From contig JASJAN010000002.1 of assembly GCA_030066985.1 (NCBI GenBank), positions 58,531 through 122,530 of the forward strand: 64,000 nucleotides of DNA, in the 5' to 3' direction. Shown here piece by piece: positions 26,582-36,065 of the stretch. This DNA is from Desulfobacterales bacterium (GTDB taxonomy: Bacteria; Desulfobacterota; Desulfobacteria; Desulfobacterales; JAHEIW01). Below the pieces are notes generated by a model that made no database searches, was not told the origin of the DNA, and saw only the letters and a program-made list of their open reading frames with translations. The position numbers were made by a program, and so were the translations under genes. The first letter of the stretch is position 1; each line of letters begins with the position of its first letter.

Positions 26582-29260
26582 ATGACAACCACCGCAGAAC
26601 ACCAACGCTTGCTCGAATACCACGAGCACAAAGCCAACTGGAAAAAATGGGGCCCGTACCTAAGTGAGCGTTCATGGGGCACCGTACGCGAGGATTACAG
26701 CGCCGACGGCAGTGCCTGGGATTATTTCCCCCACGATCATGCCCGCAGCCGGGCCTACCGCTGGGGAGAGGATGGCATTGCCGGCATATCGGATCGTTTC
26801 CAATACTTATGCTTTGCACCTGCTTTGTGGAACGGCAAAGATCCGATTTTGAAAGAGCGCATGTTCGGCCTGACCGGCGCCGAAGGAAATCATGGCGAAG
26901 ATGTCAAAGAATATTACTTTTACCTGGACAACACACCAACCCATAGCTACATGAAAGCCCTGTATAAGTACCCACAAGTAAAATACCCCTATACCGATCT
27001 GGTCGCTGAAAACAGGCGACGGAATGCTCTGGACTTTGAATATGAGCTGCTGGATACCGGTGTCTTTCGAGAAGACCGCTACTTTGATGTTTTTATTGAA
27101 TACGCCAAGGCCGATGAACGGGATATTTTAATTCAGATTAAGGTTGCCAATCGGGGGCCGGAATCAGCCGTTTGCCATATACTGCCCACACTCTGGTTTC
27201 GCAATACCTGGAGCTGGGGATATGAAAAAAGCCCCATGGGCGAAGTTGCCGAAAAACCACAAATGAAGCAAATTCAAGGATTGACGGGTGCGGCGGCCGC
27301 AACGGCACAACATTCTGCTACCGGTACGTATACTCTTTACGCTGAAGCTGCCGAAGAGCTCATTTTCACCGAAAACGATACCAATGCAAAACGCTTTCCG
27401 GATATACCCGGCAACCACCAGTTTAGCAAAGATGCATTTCATCGCTACCTGGTGCACAATGAAAAAGACGCCGTCAATCCGGAGTGCGAAGGCACCAAGA
27501 TGGCGGCTGTTTATCGTATAGAGCTGGCCGCCGGCCAGGACCACATCATACGATTGCGCCTTAGCAGCAAAGACTTGCCGTCGGCATTTGCTGATTTTGA
27601 GGCCATCTTTGAAAAGCGTCGCTTTGAAGCTGATAAATTTTATGCCGCAATTCAAAATCCACAGCTGAGTGCAGACGAAAAAAAAGTGCAGCGGCAAGCG
27701 CTGTCCGGCATGCTCTGGACCAAGCAATTCTACTATTACAATGTGGAGCAATGGCTGAGGGGTGATCCAAGCTTTCGATCAGTCCCTGTGACCCGACACA
27801 CCGGGCGCAATCACGAGTGGCAACATCTCTACAATTTCGATATCATCTCCATGCCCGATAAATGGGAATATCCCTGGTATGCCGCCTGGGATCTGGCCTT
27901 TCACTGCCTGCCGCTGGCTTTGGTTGATGCCGATTTTGCCAAACGCCAGCTCGCCCTGATGGCCCGCGAATGGTACATGCATCCCAACGGACAGCTACCG
28001 GCTTATGAGTGGAAATTTGGTGATGTCAACCCGCCCGTGCATGCCTGGGCGGCATGGCGGGTCTATCAGATTGATGCCAAGCAAAAGGGCCAGGCCGATC
28101 GCGAATTTCTTGAAAGCATTTATCACAAGCTCCTGCTGAATTTTACATGGTGGGTTAACAAAAAAGATGAAGAAGGCCGCAACGTCTTCCAGGGCGGATT
28201 TCTGGGTCTGGATAACATCAGCGTGTTCGATCGCAGCGAACCGCTGCCCACCGGCGGCCACATCGATCAATCCGATGGCACCGCCTGGATGGGATTCTAT
28301 TGCCTGGTCATGTTAAAAATCGCTTTGGAACTGGCCAAAAATAACCCCGTCTACCAGGACAGCGCCAGTAAATTCTTCGAGCACTTTTTACGCATTGCCC
28401 GGGCTATGACCGGTGACTACCGGCGGGGGGTTAGCCTCTGGAATGAAGAAGACGGTTTCTTTTATGATGCCTTGCATTTGCCGGATGGCGGCGTTATTCC
28501 CCTTAAAGTGCGCTCGCTGGTAGGCTTGATGCCGCTGCTGGCGGTGGAAACGCTTGAAGCCGATTTGATTGATTCGCTGCCCGATTTTAAACGGCGCATG
28601 AACTGGTTTTTTGAAAATCGGGTGTATCTGCGAGACGGCGGCCATGTGGCCTGTGTAAGGGCACCCGGGCGACATTCGCGCCGGCTGCTGTCGATTGTCA
28701 ATCGGGATCACCTGCTCCGCGTGCTCAAACCCATGCTCGCTGAAGATGAGTTTCTATCTGAGTTCGGCATTCGCTCACTTTCCAAATATCACAAAAAGCA
28801 TCCGTACTCTTTCCACGTCGATGGCAACGCCCACACCATTGGTTACCAGCCGGCCGAATCCGAAAGCGGTCTGTTCGGCGGCAACTCCAACTGGCGTGGG
28901 CCGATCTGGTTTCCGATTAACTATTTACTGATCGAAGCCCTTCAGAAATTTGACCACTACTATGGTGAGGATTTTAAAGTGGAGTGCCCGACCGGATCCG
29001 GAAAGATGATGACTCTGGGTCAGGTGGCTACCAATCTTTCGCGACGGTTGATTAAGCTTTTTTTGCGCAACAGCACGGGCAAACGGCCGATATACGGCTC
29101 AGTGGATGTTTTTCAAAATGACCCCCATTGGCAGGAATTGATACTTTTCAACGAATACTTCCACGGTGACAATGGCGCCGGTCTGGGGGCCAGCCATCAG
29201 AACGGCTGGACCGGACTGGTGGCCAAACTAATTCAGCAATCCGGCGGTTGGTTTGGGTAA
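26582..29260 (+). CDS. GH63-type glucosidase (large bacterial glucosidase)
   Basis: 892 residues, matching the length of the bacterial GH63-related glucosidases. It begins with [21 protein letters not shown] and the beta-sandwich N-domain. The (alpha/alpha)6 catalytic part includes [39 protein letters not shown] and [15 protein letters not shown], with acidic residues that are candidate catalysts. No signal peptide, so it is cytoplasmic and acts on imported or stored alpha-glucosides (glucosylglycerate-type solutes are hydrolysed by relatives). GAGGAAATCTT precedes the ATG. The glucokinase is 2 kb away on the other strand. Confidence 0.88.
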   Translation: MTTTAEHQRLLEYHEHKANWKKWGPYLSERSWGTVREDYSADGSAWDYFPHDHARSRAYRWGEDGIAGISDRFQYLCFAPALWNGKDPILKERMFGLTGAEGNHGEDVKEYYFYLDNTPTHSYMKALYKYPQVKYPYTDLVAENRRRNALDFEYELLDTGVFREDRYFDVFIEYAKADERDILIQIKVANRGPESAVCHILPTLWFRNTWSWGYEKSPMGEVAEKPQMKQIQGLTGAAAATAQHSATGTYTLYAEAAEELIFTENDTNAKRFPDIPGNHQFSKDAFHRYLVHNEKDAVNPECEGTKMAAVYRIELAAGQDHIIRLRLSSKDLPSAFADFEAIFEKRRFEADKFYAAIQNPQLSADEKKVQRQALSGMLWTKQFYYYNVEQWLRGDPSFRSVPVTRHTGRNHEWQHLYNFDIISMPDKWEYPWYAAWDLAFHCLPLALVDADFAKRQLALMAREWYMHPNGQLPAYEWKFGDVNPPVHAWAAWRVYQIDAKQKGQADREFLESIYHKLLLNFTWWVNKKDEEGRNVFQGGFLGLDNISVFDRSEPLPTGGHIDQSDGTAWMGFYCLVMLKIALELAKNNPVYQDSASKFFEHFLRIARAMTGDYRRGVSLWNEEDGFFYDALHLPDGGVIPLKVRSLVGLMPLLAVETLEADLIDSLPDFKRRMNWFFENRVYLRDGGHVACVRAPGRHSRRLLSIVNRDHLLRVLKPMLAEDEFLSEFGIRSLSKYHKKHPYSFHVDGNAHTIGYQPAESESGLFGGNSNWRGPIWFPINYLLIEALQKFDHYYGEDFKVECPTGSGKMMTLGQVATNLSRRLIKLFLRNSTGKRPIYGSVDVFQNDPHWQELILFNEYFHGDNGAGLGASHQNGWTGLVAKLIQQSGGWFG

Positions 29261-29268
29261 AAATCGTT

Positions 29269-29565
29269 TTAATCATCAGCGGTACGATCTGAATAATTTT
29301 CGCTGGCGCCTTCGATAACACCATCCGCAAACACTTTCCAGCTGTCAAAAGCGGGAAAGGTTTCATTCATTTCGTCGAGTTCCGTGGACAAAGTTTTGAA
29401 TACCGTACTGTCAAGTGAATTTAGCACCGTCTCTAAAACCATATCCAAAAAATCCGCTTTGGGGATACTCTCGTCAATTTCGGTTCGGTTGGCAATCTCA
29501 TAACCCTGTCTGAAACCCAAGCCTAAAGCCCGCTTTGTCAGGTCGGTTAGATGTTTCTCGGTCAT
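29269..29565 (-). CDS. Hypothetical protein
   Basis: 98 residues, acidic, no signal or membrane segment. Helical pattern (KRALGLGFRQGYEIANRTEI, then LDMVLETVLNSLDS). GGGAGTGATCG precedes the ATG. It ends 8 nt from the convergent glucosidase stop. It may be co-transcribed with the 112-residue protein upstream (92 nt gap). Family not recognised. Confidence 0.55.
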   Translation of the reverse strand: MTEKHLTDLTKRALGLGFRQGYEIANRTEIDESIPKADFLDMVLETVLNSLDSTVFKTLSTELDEMNETFPAFDSWKVFADGVIEGASENYSDRTADD

Positions 29566-29657
29566 CGATCACTCCCGTTATGCCGCGCCGGAGGGCACTA
29601 GCCCGCGCCCAACCCGAAGCAATTAAAACACCAAACACACTTCAGATGCCGACTACA

Positions 29658-29996
29658 TCATTTGGCGTCTTTTTCTTTTCTAAGCCGAATTAGGACGTTG
29701 TAAAGCCCCTTGCGCTTGAGCTCGTCGAAGTTTTCAAATACGGCTTCTTCAAGAATTCTGAATTCGGGAATCGACCAGCGCGCGTAAAGTTGAAGATAGT
29801 CGGCAAAGGTTGCTTTTGAAAAATCAAGCCGCCGATGAGCTTGACGCCACTCGCCGGTTCGTTCAATTTCATGCAGTTGTAAGACCTGCTTGACCATCTC
29901 CTTTAAGGCCAGATCCTGAACATCCGCAAGCACTTCCGCATTCTGCTGTTTCCAGCTTTCCCGATCTTCATGTTCGAGGGGAATTATTTTCGCCAT
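29658..29996 (-). CDS. Hypothetical protein
   Basis: 112 residues, charged and helical (EDRESWKQQNAEVLADVQDL, then ALKEMVKQVLQLHEIERTGE, then FADYLQLYARWSIPEFRILE). AAGGAAAGTGCCCG lies before the ATG. No recognised domain. With the 98-residue gene downstream and the Rap1a-like gene upstream it forms a same-strand series with short gaps. Confidence 0.55.
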   Translation of the reverse strand: MAKIIPLEHEDRESWKQQNAEVLADVQDLALKEMVKQVLQLHEIERTGEWRQAHRRLDFSKATFADYLQLYARWSIPEFRILEEAVFENFDELKRKGLYNVLIRLRKEKDAK

Positions 29997-30036
29997 CGGG
30001 CACTTTCCTTTAGCTTAAACCGCAGGCAATTTTGAA

Positions 30037-30390
30037 TCAGTAGCACCTGAAGGCTTCCTGAATCGCTTCCGATACCAGTATCCAGGGTGGATTATCGAGC
30101 TTGTCCGGGTTATTGGACAGATAATCTTCGACGACAAGCTTGACCTCCTTGATTTTAACACCTTTGGGAATACAAATCTTATCCGGCTTCATGGTGCCGT
30201 CATTTATGGCGCGATAGGCAAAAGTCACACCTGAAATAAATCCCAGACCATAACCATACAATTGAGGATCGTTGCTTTCGATACAGGCCAATAGATTATG
30301 GCCGCTGTTCATAGGGCCGCATTCCGCAGACGAAACGGCCGCCATCGCCAAAATAAGGACCACACTCGTCACGATTGTGAGCGATTTCAT
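30037..30390 (-). CDS. Rap1a/Tai-like secreted protein
   Basis: 117 residues: signal peptide (LTIVTSVVLILAMAAVSSA), then the pattern of Rap1a/Tai domains: Cys-Asn spacing around LLACIES, YGYGLGFISGVTFA, KICIPKGVKIKEVKLVVEDY and a C-terminal EAIQEAFRC. Rap1a of Serratia is a periplasmic immunity protein against a T6SS peptidoglycan amidase, but the fold also occurs in genomes as a general secreted protein. No effector or T6SS gene is nearby, so immunity function is not supported here. GGAGGGGCATGT precedes the ATG. Confidence 0.75.
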   Translation of the reverse strand: MKSLTIVTSVVLILAMAAVSSAECGPMNSGHNLLACIESNDPQLYGYGLGFISGVTFAYRAINDGTMKPDKICIPKGVKIKEVKLVVEDYLSNNPDKLDNPPWILVSEAIQEAFRCY

Positions 30391-30538
30391 ACATGCCCCT
30401 CCTTTCCCCTTTTAAATGCCTTGGAAGGGTATTGATTGAATGCTCAATAGAACATTGACCTAGCGATCAAATTCTGTGTCTGAAAAGAGCACCGTTTCCT
30501 GTTATAAAGCTTCAGGGATCAGTGTGCAAGGTAAATTC

Positions 30539-30608
30539 AAGGTGTCAGGTGTCGGGTTTCAGGTGTCAGGGACGAATAGAAGCGCTGACACCTGAACACT
30601 GAAACCTT
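30539..30608. repeat. GGTGTCAG-type inverted repeat
   Basis: TTCAGGTGTCAG (30558-30569) pairs with CTGACACCTGAA (30585-30596). The left arm contains a second AGGTGTCAGGTGTC unit and the right arm continues CACTGAAACCTT. A low-complexity palindrome just after the secretin-like gene, without a T tract on that strand. Confidence 0.5.
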
Positions 30609-30612
30609 GGAT

Positions 30613-31440
30613 TCAAGGTTGTTCGACCATTACCGACATCCCTGTTGTAACCCGCCCGTCGCGGATACGCTGGGAGAGAATTTCTTGGAAGATTTCGTTT
30701 TGCCGATCATCCGCCCCGCCGATTTCCACCCACTGACCGTATGGGACGCTTAATTCCGTCTGGGCGTCGTAAAACCGAATGACACCATCCTCACGGTTGT
30801 CATAAGAAAGGCGCGGAACGATCTTTAAAATAACATGGTTACCCGCAACTGTCGGGGTCACTTCAAATCCGGTTTCAACGCTTTGCCATTCGACCGTTGC
30901 GCCGCCCGGAGCATGCCTTCTGACAAATGGCGAGCTGCTTAAGTAAGGGATTTCTTTGCCGGTACGGATAAAGGCCGGACTGCCGGACATGGCAACCACC
31001 CAGGCTTCGGTGTGGCCCCTTTGCCGGTATTCACGATCGCTGTATGATCTTACCGTTCTGCTTTTTTTGCGGCCACCGATAGTTACCGTCAGATCATCAC
31101 TGGAATAGCGGCTGCTAGCAGCATGCGCTTGCCGGCGGCCGGCACTGCCGGTATTAAATCGAACGCGAATGCGGACTTGCTCAACCGGAATATCAAATCG
31201 CTCAACGTAAGCGTACACGCGTTGGATCGCCTCAGCGTTATCCACGACAACCAGTGAATTTACCCGTTGACTGACTGTCACGCGGCCCTGATCTGAAAGC
31301 AGGCTTTCAACAACCGGCACCAGTTCGGCCGCGCGGCGATATAGGACTTTGATAACCGCCACTTCCTGTGCTGCGACACTGTTTGCCAACATCAAAACAA
31401 TCAGCATCGTGCCCAAAGCGCATATCGTTGTGTATTTCAT
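30613..31440 (-). CDS. Short secretin-like periplasmic protein (secretin N-domain plus partial secretin core)
   Basis: About 275 residues from the ATG at 31440 (an upstream ATG at 31488 is possible; neither has a clear ribosome site). After a signal peptide (ICALGTMLIVLMLANSVAAQ) comes a secretin N1/NolW-like domain: VIKVLYRRAAELVPVVESLL, then VTVSQRVNSLVVVDNAEAIQ. It is followed by a strand-rich part resembling the secretin core (GFEVTPTVAGNHVILKIVPR). It is too short to form a normal GspD/PilQ channel and no pilus or T2SS gene is adjacent. It may be a stand-alone accessory or a degenerate secretin. Confidence 0.72.
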   Translation of the reverse strand: MKYTTICALGTMLIVLMLANSVAAQEVAVIKVLYRRAAELVPVVESLLSDQGRVTVSQRVNSLVVVDNAEAIQRVYAYVERFDIPVEQVRIRVRFNTGSAGRRQAHAASSRYSSDDLTVTIGGRKKSRTVRSYSDREYRQRGHTEAWVVAMSGSPAFIRTGKEIPYLSSSPFVRRHAPGGATVEWQSVETGFEVTPTVAGNHVILKIVPRLSYDNREDGVIRFYDAQTELSVPYGQWVEIGGADDRQNEIFQEILSQRIRDGRVTTGMSVMVEQP

Positions 31441-31500
31441 TTTTTTATTTTGAATATTCAGCGGTCTTATTTTCTTTGACTGTACCATAAAAAAATTTTA

Positions 31501-31709
31501 TCATGCCAGTCTCTTAGAATCAAACAGGTTTGCCGGTTACCCGTTTAGCCCGTTGGGCCCGTTAAGAAGGAGTACTGTCTATTTTTTATTCATCTAACCG
31601 GCAAAAAGACCAACCCGCCATAAGGGGACAAGCGGGTAACAGGTTCGACCGACAGAACTTAGATTCCATTTTAAATGATTGCTATTTTCAGAGAGGAGGT
31701 CCATGTTCT
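31501..31709. other. Divergent intergenic spacer with a GGTTACCCG-type repeat
   Basis: CCGGTTACCCGTTTAGCCCG (from 31532) is the inverted form of a low-complexity phrase (CGGGTAACGGGCTCAAC) also found at 20485-20503 and 35519-35537. The nitroreductase ribosome site GAGAGGAGG is at its right end. Confidence 0.5.
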
Positions 31710-32255
31710 ATGTTTTTATCATTACTGAAAAAGCGCAGAAGCATTCGAAAATACCAGGACCAAAAGCTGGATCCGACAACGATTGATCAATTGGTGGAAG
31801 CGGCGCTGCGCGCGCCGACATCGATGGGTAAAAATTCATGGGAATTTGTCGTTGTGACCGAACCCGAAATCCTGGCAAAACTGTCCGGCGCAAAACCCCA
31901 TGGGGCCAGCTTTTTGAAAAATGCCGCCCTGGGAATCGTTGTCTGCGGCGATCCGCAAATTACCGATGTATGGATTGAAGACGCATCGATTGCATCCGCA
32001 TTTATCCATCTGGCTGCTACATCGCTTGAACTGGGCAGCTGTTGGATTCAAATCAGGGAACGAAAACATGATGATCAGCAGTCGGCTGAAGCCTATATTG
32101 CCGGTGTACTGAATCTACCGGAGCATATGAGGGTAGAATCCATCATCGCCATTGGATATCCGCAGGAGAGCAAGTCGGAGCATCCCAGAGAATCGCTGCC
32201 ATTTAATAAGGTCTCACTCAATACCCATGGCGCTCCTTATTCGCAAAAGATTTAA
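31710..32255 (+). CDS. Nitroreductase-family FMN protein
   Basis: 181 residues. The N-terminal RRSIRKY motif binds the FMN phosphate, followed by LVEAALRAPTSMGKNSWEF and a C-terminal GYPQESK. Family enzymes reduce nitro groups, quinones or flavins with NAD(P)H; this short form is common in anaerobes. It starts at ATG 31710 behind GAGGAGG; an ATG at 31703 in another frame leads to an early stop. Transcribed alone toward the phosphoribosyltransferase gene. Confidence 0.88.
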   Translation: MFLSLLKKRRSIRKYQDQKLDPTTIDQLVEAALRAPTSMGKNSWEFVVVTEPEILAKLSGAKPHGASFLKNAALGIVVCGDPQITDVWIEDASIASAFIHLAATSLELGSCWIQIRERKHDDQQSAEAYIAGVLNLPEHMRVESIIAIGYPQESKSEHPRESLPFNKVSLNTHGAPYSQKI

Positions 32256-32361
32256 GGGTTAAAGTTTTGCAATCGATTTTTCATTTGACTAAAAACGGGA
32301 ATGAAAAATATAATACGGGTGGACCTTTTGACCCTATCATTTTAACCCCCTGTATCTGATT

Positions 32362-32931
32362 ATGGATGACGACAAACGATACCTCACCGCGCAGGAGCTG
32401 TTAAACGATTCATTTGAGCTGGGGCTGCGCATCTTCAAAAGCGGATTCAGGCCCAGTTTTATCATCGGGGTATGGCGGGGCGGCACACCGGTCGGCATTG
32501 CGGTTCAGGAAATACTGGACCATCTGGGTGTTAAAACCGATCATATCGCTATTCGCACCTCTTCTTATTACGGAATCAAAAAAAGAGACAAAGAAGTTCG
32601 CGTCCATGGACTAGAGTATGTCATCCGTCAAGCCAACTGGGAAGACGGCCTGCTGCTCGTTGACGATGTCTTTGATACCGGCAGCAGCATTAAAGCCATC
32701 ATCGAGGCCCTTACCGCAAAAATGCGCCGCAACCTGCCAAAAGACATCCGGGTTGCCACGGCCTGGTTTAAACCGAAATATAATTTAACAGACATCGTGC
32801 CGGATTATTATATTCATGCGACCGATAAGTGGCTGGTATTTCCCCACGAGCTGGAAGGCCTTACCCGAGAAGAAATCTTCGAAAATAAGACCGGCATGAA
32901 AAAGCTATTTGAAGATGCGGGATTGGTGTAA
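32362..32931 (+). CDS. Purine-type phosphoribosyltransferase
   Basis: 189 residues. The PRPP loop is LLLVDDVFDTGSSIKAI. The N-terminal FIIGVWRGGTPVGIAVQE and the flexible loop with the SSYYGIKK segment resemble hypoxanthine/xanthine phosphoribosyltransferases of archaeal and deltaproteobacterial type. It forms a purine nucleotide from base and PRPP (salvage), although some close relatives have unknown bases. No strong ribosome site is visible. 106 nt after the nitroreductase. Confidence 0.85.
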   Translation: MDDDKRYLTAQELLNDSFELGLRIFKSGFRPSFIIGVWRGGTPVGIAVQEILDHLGVKTDHIAIRTSSYYGIKKRDKEVRVHGLEYVIRQANWEDGLLLVDDVFDTGSSIKAIIEALTAKMRRNLPKDIRVATAWFKPKYNLTDIVPDYYIHATDKWLVFPHELEGLTREEIFENKTGMKKLFEDAGLV

Positions 32932-33272
32932 ACGCTGTCAGCCTGAAGTGTCGCGGTCAGCTATAGGTGCAATAAAAACACAAATTTTAAGATTTTTGCT
33001 ATTGTTCTTTATTACTTTAAGGTGTAAGGGTTTTTTTGACCCATGATGCCTGCCCTCTTTTTTCGCGGTTTGGTGTTATGGTTAGGCTATCTCGGTTGTT
33101 CCGTCTAGGGCGACTGGGATAGCCTGTACTTTTTGGGCCATCTGGTTAAAACATGACGCCTCATCTCACAATGAGAAGCAGGGCTTTAGATTTGAGGCCG
33201 GTGTCTGGTTCGTGAACGCTGGCAAGAAACATTGGTTTGTGTTATGAATGAACGTTAGCGCCATTTCAGGTG
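32932..33272. other. Intergenic region, possible structured leader of the OmpA-like gene
   Basis: About 340 nt without a coding frame. An 8-bp stem AGGCTATC / GATAGCCT (33084-33091 / 33118-33125) and a GCCTCA / TGAGGC pairing further on suggest some RNA structure. No known riboswitch consensus is matched. Confidence 0.35.
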
Positions 33273-33286
33273 AAAGGAGATCACAT

Positions 33287-34081
33287 TTGAACGCCCTTCG
33301 CAGACTAATTAGGCCTGCCGCTTTGCTGCTGGCTCTCCACTTGCTGTTGCTTTCAGGATTGTATCAATCGGGCTTGGCGGCCATGATCAGTACCGAAACG
33401 ACGATCAAAATCGATCACAGCCAGCAGATGCGGGACCGTATCAACCAATATCTGCTGCGCGAAGATATCATCGCACTATTGGAATCCCGCGGCATTGACC
33501 CGGCGGAGGTTGTCGCCCGGGTGGATAGTTTATCAGATGCTGAGCTGGAACATATCGCGGATTCCATCGATGAGCTGCCGGCCGGCAGCGGCTTTTTTGA
33601 AACCTTTATCATCATCTTATTTTTGGTATTTTTGATTCTGTTGATCACCGATATCTCCGGCTATACCGATATCTTCCCTTTTGTCAACAAACAGGCCGCG
33701 ACAAACAAATCCAGCGGTCCGGCAGTGGTTGAGCCCAGTGCTAAATCGCAGACGGCCTCCACGCAAACGACTGTCGGAATCAACCCGGACACGCCTTTGA
33801 ACATTTATTTCAATCCCAACTCAAATGACCTCACCGCCAAAGCATATGAAAGGCTTGATCGTGTGGCGCTCTTTATGGCGCAAAATCCGCAATGGCAGAT
33901 TAGCATAAAAGGCTTTTCAGATTCGACCGGCACCTCATCCTATGACCAAATGGTGTCCGAAGTCCGCGCCAATACCGTTAAAAATTATCTGATCGCAAAG
34001 GGCGTAGAGCCCTCAAAAATTTCAACCGTGAGTGGAAAGCAAAGCCAGACGGGCAGTCAGGTCCTTATCGAATTTAAATAA
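33287..34081 (+). CDS. PA2779-type (DUF6627) membrane protein fused to an OmpA/MotB peptidoglycan-binding domain
   Basis: About 264 residues. The N-terminal part follows the PA2779 pattern: a leader (PAALLLALHLLLLSGL), the ISTETTIKIDHSQQMRDRIN helix, LESRGIDPAEVVARVDSLSD, a membrane helix (FIIILFLVFLILLITDISGY) and the DIFPFVNK end. After a Ser/Thr-rich linker, an OmpA-C domain follows (FNPNSNDLTAKAYERLDRVA, then ISIKGFSDSTGTSSYDQMVS), which binds peptidoglycan. PA2779 proteins usually end at FPFV, so this is an extended form. TTG 33287 behind AAAGGAGA is preferred to ATG 33248, which has no ribosome site. Confidence 0.85.
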   Translation: MNALRRLIRPAALLLALHLLLLSGLYQSGLAAMISTETTIKIDHSQQMRDRINQYLLREDIIALLESRGIDPAEVVARVDSLSDAELEHIADSIDELPAGSGFFETFIIILFLVFLILLITDISGYTDIFPFVNKQAATNKSSGPAVVEPSAKSQTASTQTTVGINPDTPLNIYFNPNSNDLTAKAYERLDRVALFMAQNPQWQISIKGFSDSTGTSSYDQMVSEVRANTVKNYLIAKGVEPSKISTVSGKQSQTGSQVLIEFK

Positions 34082-34124
34082 ACCTGCAGACGCTGGATAA
34101 AATTCAATACTTATCAGGAAGGGT

Positions 34125-35363
34125 CTACACCGTTTCAGCGGCCAACCGCTCAACCGGCCGCTCGTTCATCAACCAGTGTACAAATGCGGCCATTAAACCC
34201 AGCACCACGCCCAGCCACCAGACCATATCGTAGCTTCCGCTGTGATCATACAGCCAGCCACCCAGCCAGACACCAATGAAGCTGCCCACCTGATGGCCCA
34301 GAAAAACTATACCGTAAAGCATGGCCATGTAACGGGTCCCGAACATCAACGCAACCAGTCCCGAAGTCGGCGGCACCGTCGCCAGCCATAAAAACCCCAT
34401 GGTGGCGCTGAACACCAGCACGGAGGTGAGGCTCACCGGGATTAACATAAACAAGGTGATCACGACCGCACGCACTGAATAGATCCACACCAGCAGAAAG
34501 CGCATCGACATTTTGCCGGATACAACCCCGGAAATATACGCACCGAATACATTGCACAGACCGATAAGCGATATGCTCCAGGCACCCACTTTAGGCTCAA
34601 AACCCAGATCGGTGATAAACGCCGGCATATGGGCTGTGATAAAGGCCACATGAAAACCGCAGACAAAAAATCCCATCACCAGCAGCAAAAATGATCGGTA
34701 TTGTATGGCTTCCTGGAGCGCTTGAGGAACTGTCTGGTCGTTAGCGTTTTGCGCTTGCCCGGCCGGCTGTCTTCCGGAGTAGGGCGCCAGTGGAATGGCC
34801 AGCACCGCCATTAACAAAGCCGAACCGGCCAGGATGTTGAGGGCGGTGGCCCAGCCATAGGTATCGATCAACAATTGGGACAGCGGCACAATTGCAAATT
34901 GACCGATGGAGCCGGCGGCGGTTCCCAGCCCCAGCGCCCACTGCTGCCGCTGCGGGCCCACTGCTCTGGCCATAGCCGGCAGGATAATGCCAAAGGAAGT
35001 GCCCGCAATACCGGCACCCACCAATATCCCGGCGGAAGCGTTCAATCCCCAGGGGCTGGCCACTCCGGGCATCAACACCATACCCAGAGCATATAAAAAA
35101 GTTCCGGCAATGACGACTTTAACGTTGCCGAAACGATCCGCCAGACCGCCGGCAAAAAAGGCAATGATTCCCCAGAAAAGATTTTGAACCGCCAAGGCGA
35201 TGGATATGATTTCACGGCCCCAGCCGTTGGCTTCGGTTATGGGCTTGACAAACAGACCGAACCCGGCGCGGTAGCCAAAGGACAGCAGCAAAAGCAGACA
35301 GGCAGTGGCAATTAAAAAACCACTGACGCCATTGCTTTGGTTTGGTGTTGAAGTGTTTGCCAC
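34125..35363 (-). CDS. MFS transporter (oxalate/formate-antiporter or MCT-like)
   Basis: 412 residues from GTG 35363. Twelve predicted helices. N-terminal FGYRAGFGLFVKPITEANG and WGREIISIALAVQNLFWG, then the loop 2-3 motif GGLADRFGNVK, all typical of the MFS branch that moves organic anions such as oxalate, formate or monocarboxylates. Substrate not determinable. The frame continues 10 codons upstream, but GGAG spaced 7 nt favours the GTG. Monocistronic. Confidence 0.88.
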   Translation of the reverse strand: MANTSTPNQSNGVSGFLIATACLLLLLSFGYRAGFGLFVKPITEANGWGREIISIALAVQNLFWGIIAFFAGGLADRFGNVKVVIAGTFLYALGMVLMPGVASPWGLNASAGILVGAGIAGTSFGIILPAMARAVGPQRQQWALGLGTAAGSIGQFAIVPLSQLLIDTYGWATALNILAGSALLMAVLAIPLAPYSGRQPAGQAQNANDQTVPQALQEAIQYRSFLLLVMGFFVCGFHVAFITAHMPAFITDLGFEPKVGAWSISLIGLCNVFGAYISGVVSGKMSMRFLLVWIYSVRAVVITLFMLIPVSLTSVLVFSATMGFLWLATVPPTSGLVALMFGTRYMAMLYGIVFLGHQVGSFIGVWLGGWLYDHSGSYDMVWWLGVVLGLMAAFVHWLMNERPVERLAAETV

Positions 35364-35455
35364 GAGTGATCTCCGGTTTTTGGTGAATACCAAATTACCA
35401 CAAACACCTCCGCTCGGTTTTCAAGCAGTCGTTCGGATCCGCAGTAATCCAGCAA

Positions 35456-35495
35456 GCAAAAACCCCATTTTTCCAACCTGAAAAAATGGGGTTTA
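35456..35495 (-). terminator. Rho-independent terminator of the PilZ gene
   Basis: On the minus strand AACCCCATTTTTTC pairs with GAAAAATGGGGTT and is followed by TTTTGCTTG; about 55 nt beyond the PilZ stop codon. Confidence 0.7.
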
Positions 35496-35547
35496 AACTA
35501 TTTAACCGGTGAACGGGCTAACGGGTAACGGGCTCAACCGGTGGAGT

Positions 35548-35847
35548 TTAGCAGAATTCGACACCCACTCCATACGGATAATCACCCCCATCCTCATCGC
35601 CGGTATCTTTACACCACTTGACGACACCACAAAATTCGTTGGGACAGGATTTAAACGGGGGATTATCCAGTCTGAATCTAACCCGGGTACCGGGCTTGAA
35701 GGCAAATTCAGTGATAAAGAACATGCCATCGCCACTCATATTGTTAATTTTACCATATGCAAAGGAGCCTTTGTGTTCATCCTCCAGCAAGATGGTTGAA
35801 TTATGGTAAAAGCGTTTACATTTTCGGTAATCAATTGCAGCTTCCAT
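35548..35847 (-). CDS. Single-domain PilZ protein (probable c-di-GMP receptor)
   Basis: 99 residues. The c-di-GMP-binding motifs can be seen: a basic segment before the domain (YRKCKRF, RxxxR-like) and N-x-S-x-x-G (NMSGDG), followed by the beta-barrel (GMFFITEFAFKPGTRVRFRL, YGVGVEF). It has three cysteines that may be zinc- or redox-related. GGAGGTGAAGA precedes the ATG. An isolated gene with its own terminator and a palindrome upstream. It would couple c-di-GMP to an unknown output. Confidence 0.85.
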   Translation of the reverse strand: MEAAIDYRKCKRFYHNSTILLEDEHKGSFAYGKINNMSGDGMFFITEFAFKPGTRVRFRLDNPPFKSCPNEFCGVVKWCKDTGDEDGGDYPYGVGVEFC

Positions 35848-35980
35848 TCTTCACCTCCATTTAGCAGAACGTCATCATCGGAAATTCGCGATTTAAATCA
35901 CAGTATCATTCACTATCGGCGAGTTTTAAACGGGGGGAAAAGCTATTGGAAAATCTGAAACCACCTTCTGAATAAAAATT

Positions 35981-36001
35981 ATATACTACATTGTGGTATA
36001 T
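35981..36001. promoter_or_regulatory. 21-bp palindrome upstream of the PilZ gene
   Basis: ATATAC-t-ACAT-TGT-g-GTATAT is an inverted repeat with only central mismatches, 134 nt upstream of the pilZ-like start and 65 nt beyond the next gene's stop. The size and form are those of a dimeric repressor or activator site. Confidence 0.45.
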
Positions 36002-36065
36002 GTCAAGATTAGAATTATGTCCGCAGGAGGGAATTAATTGCAGGTTTAAGGTAGACTATCGGATG

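Noticed and set aside
32932..33272. Riboswitch (c-di-GMP, cobalamin or molybdenum cofactor type) before the OmpA-like gene
   Set aside because: Stems exist but none of the conserved core sequences of these classes was found.
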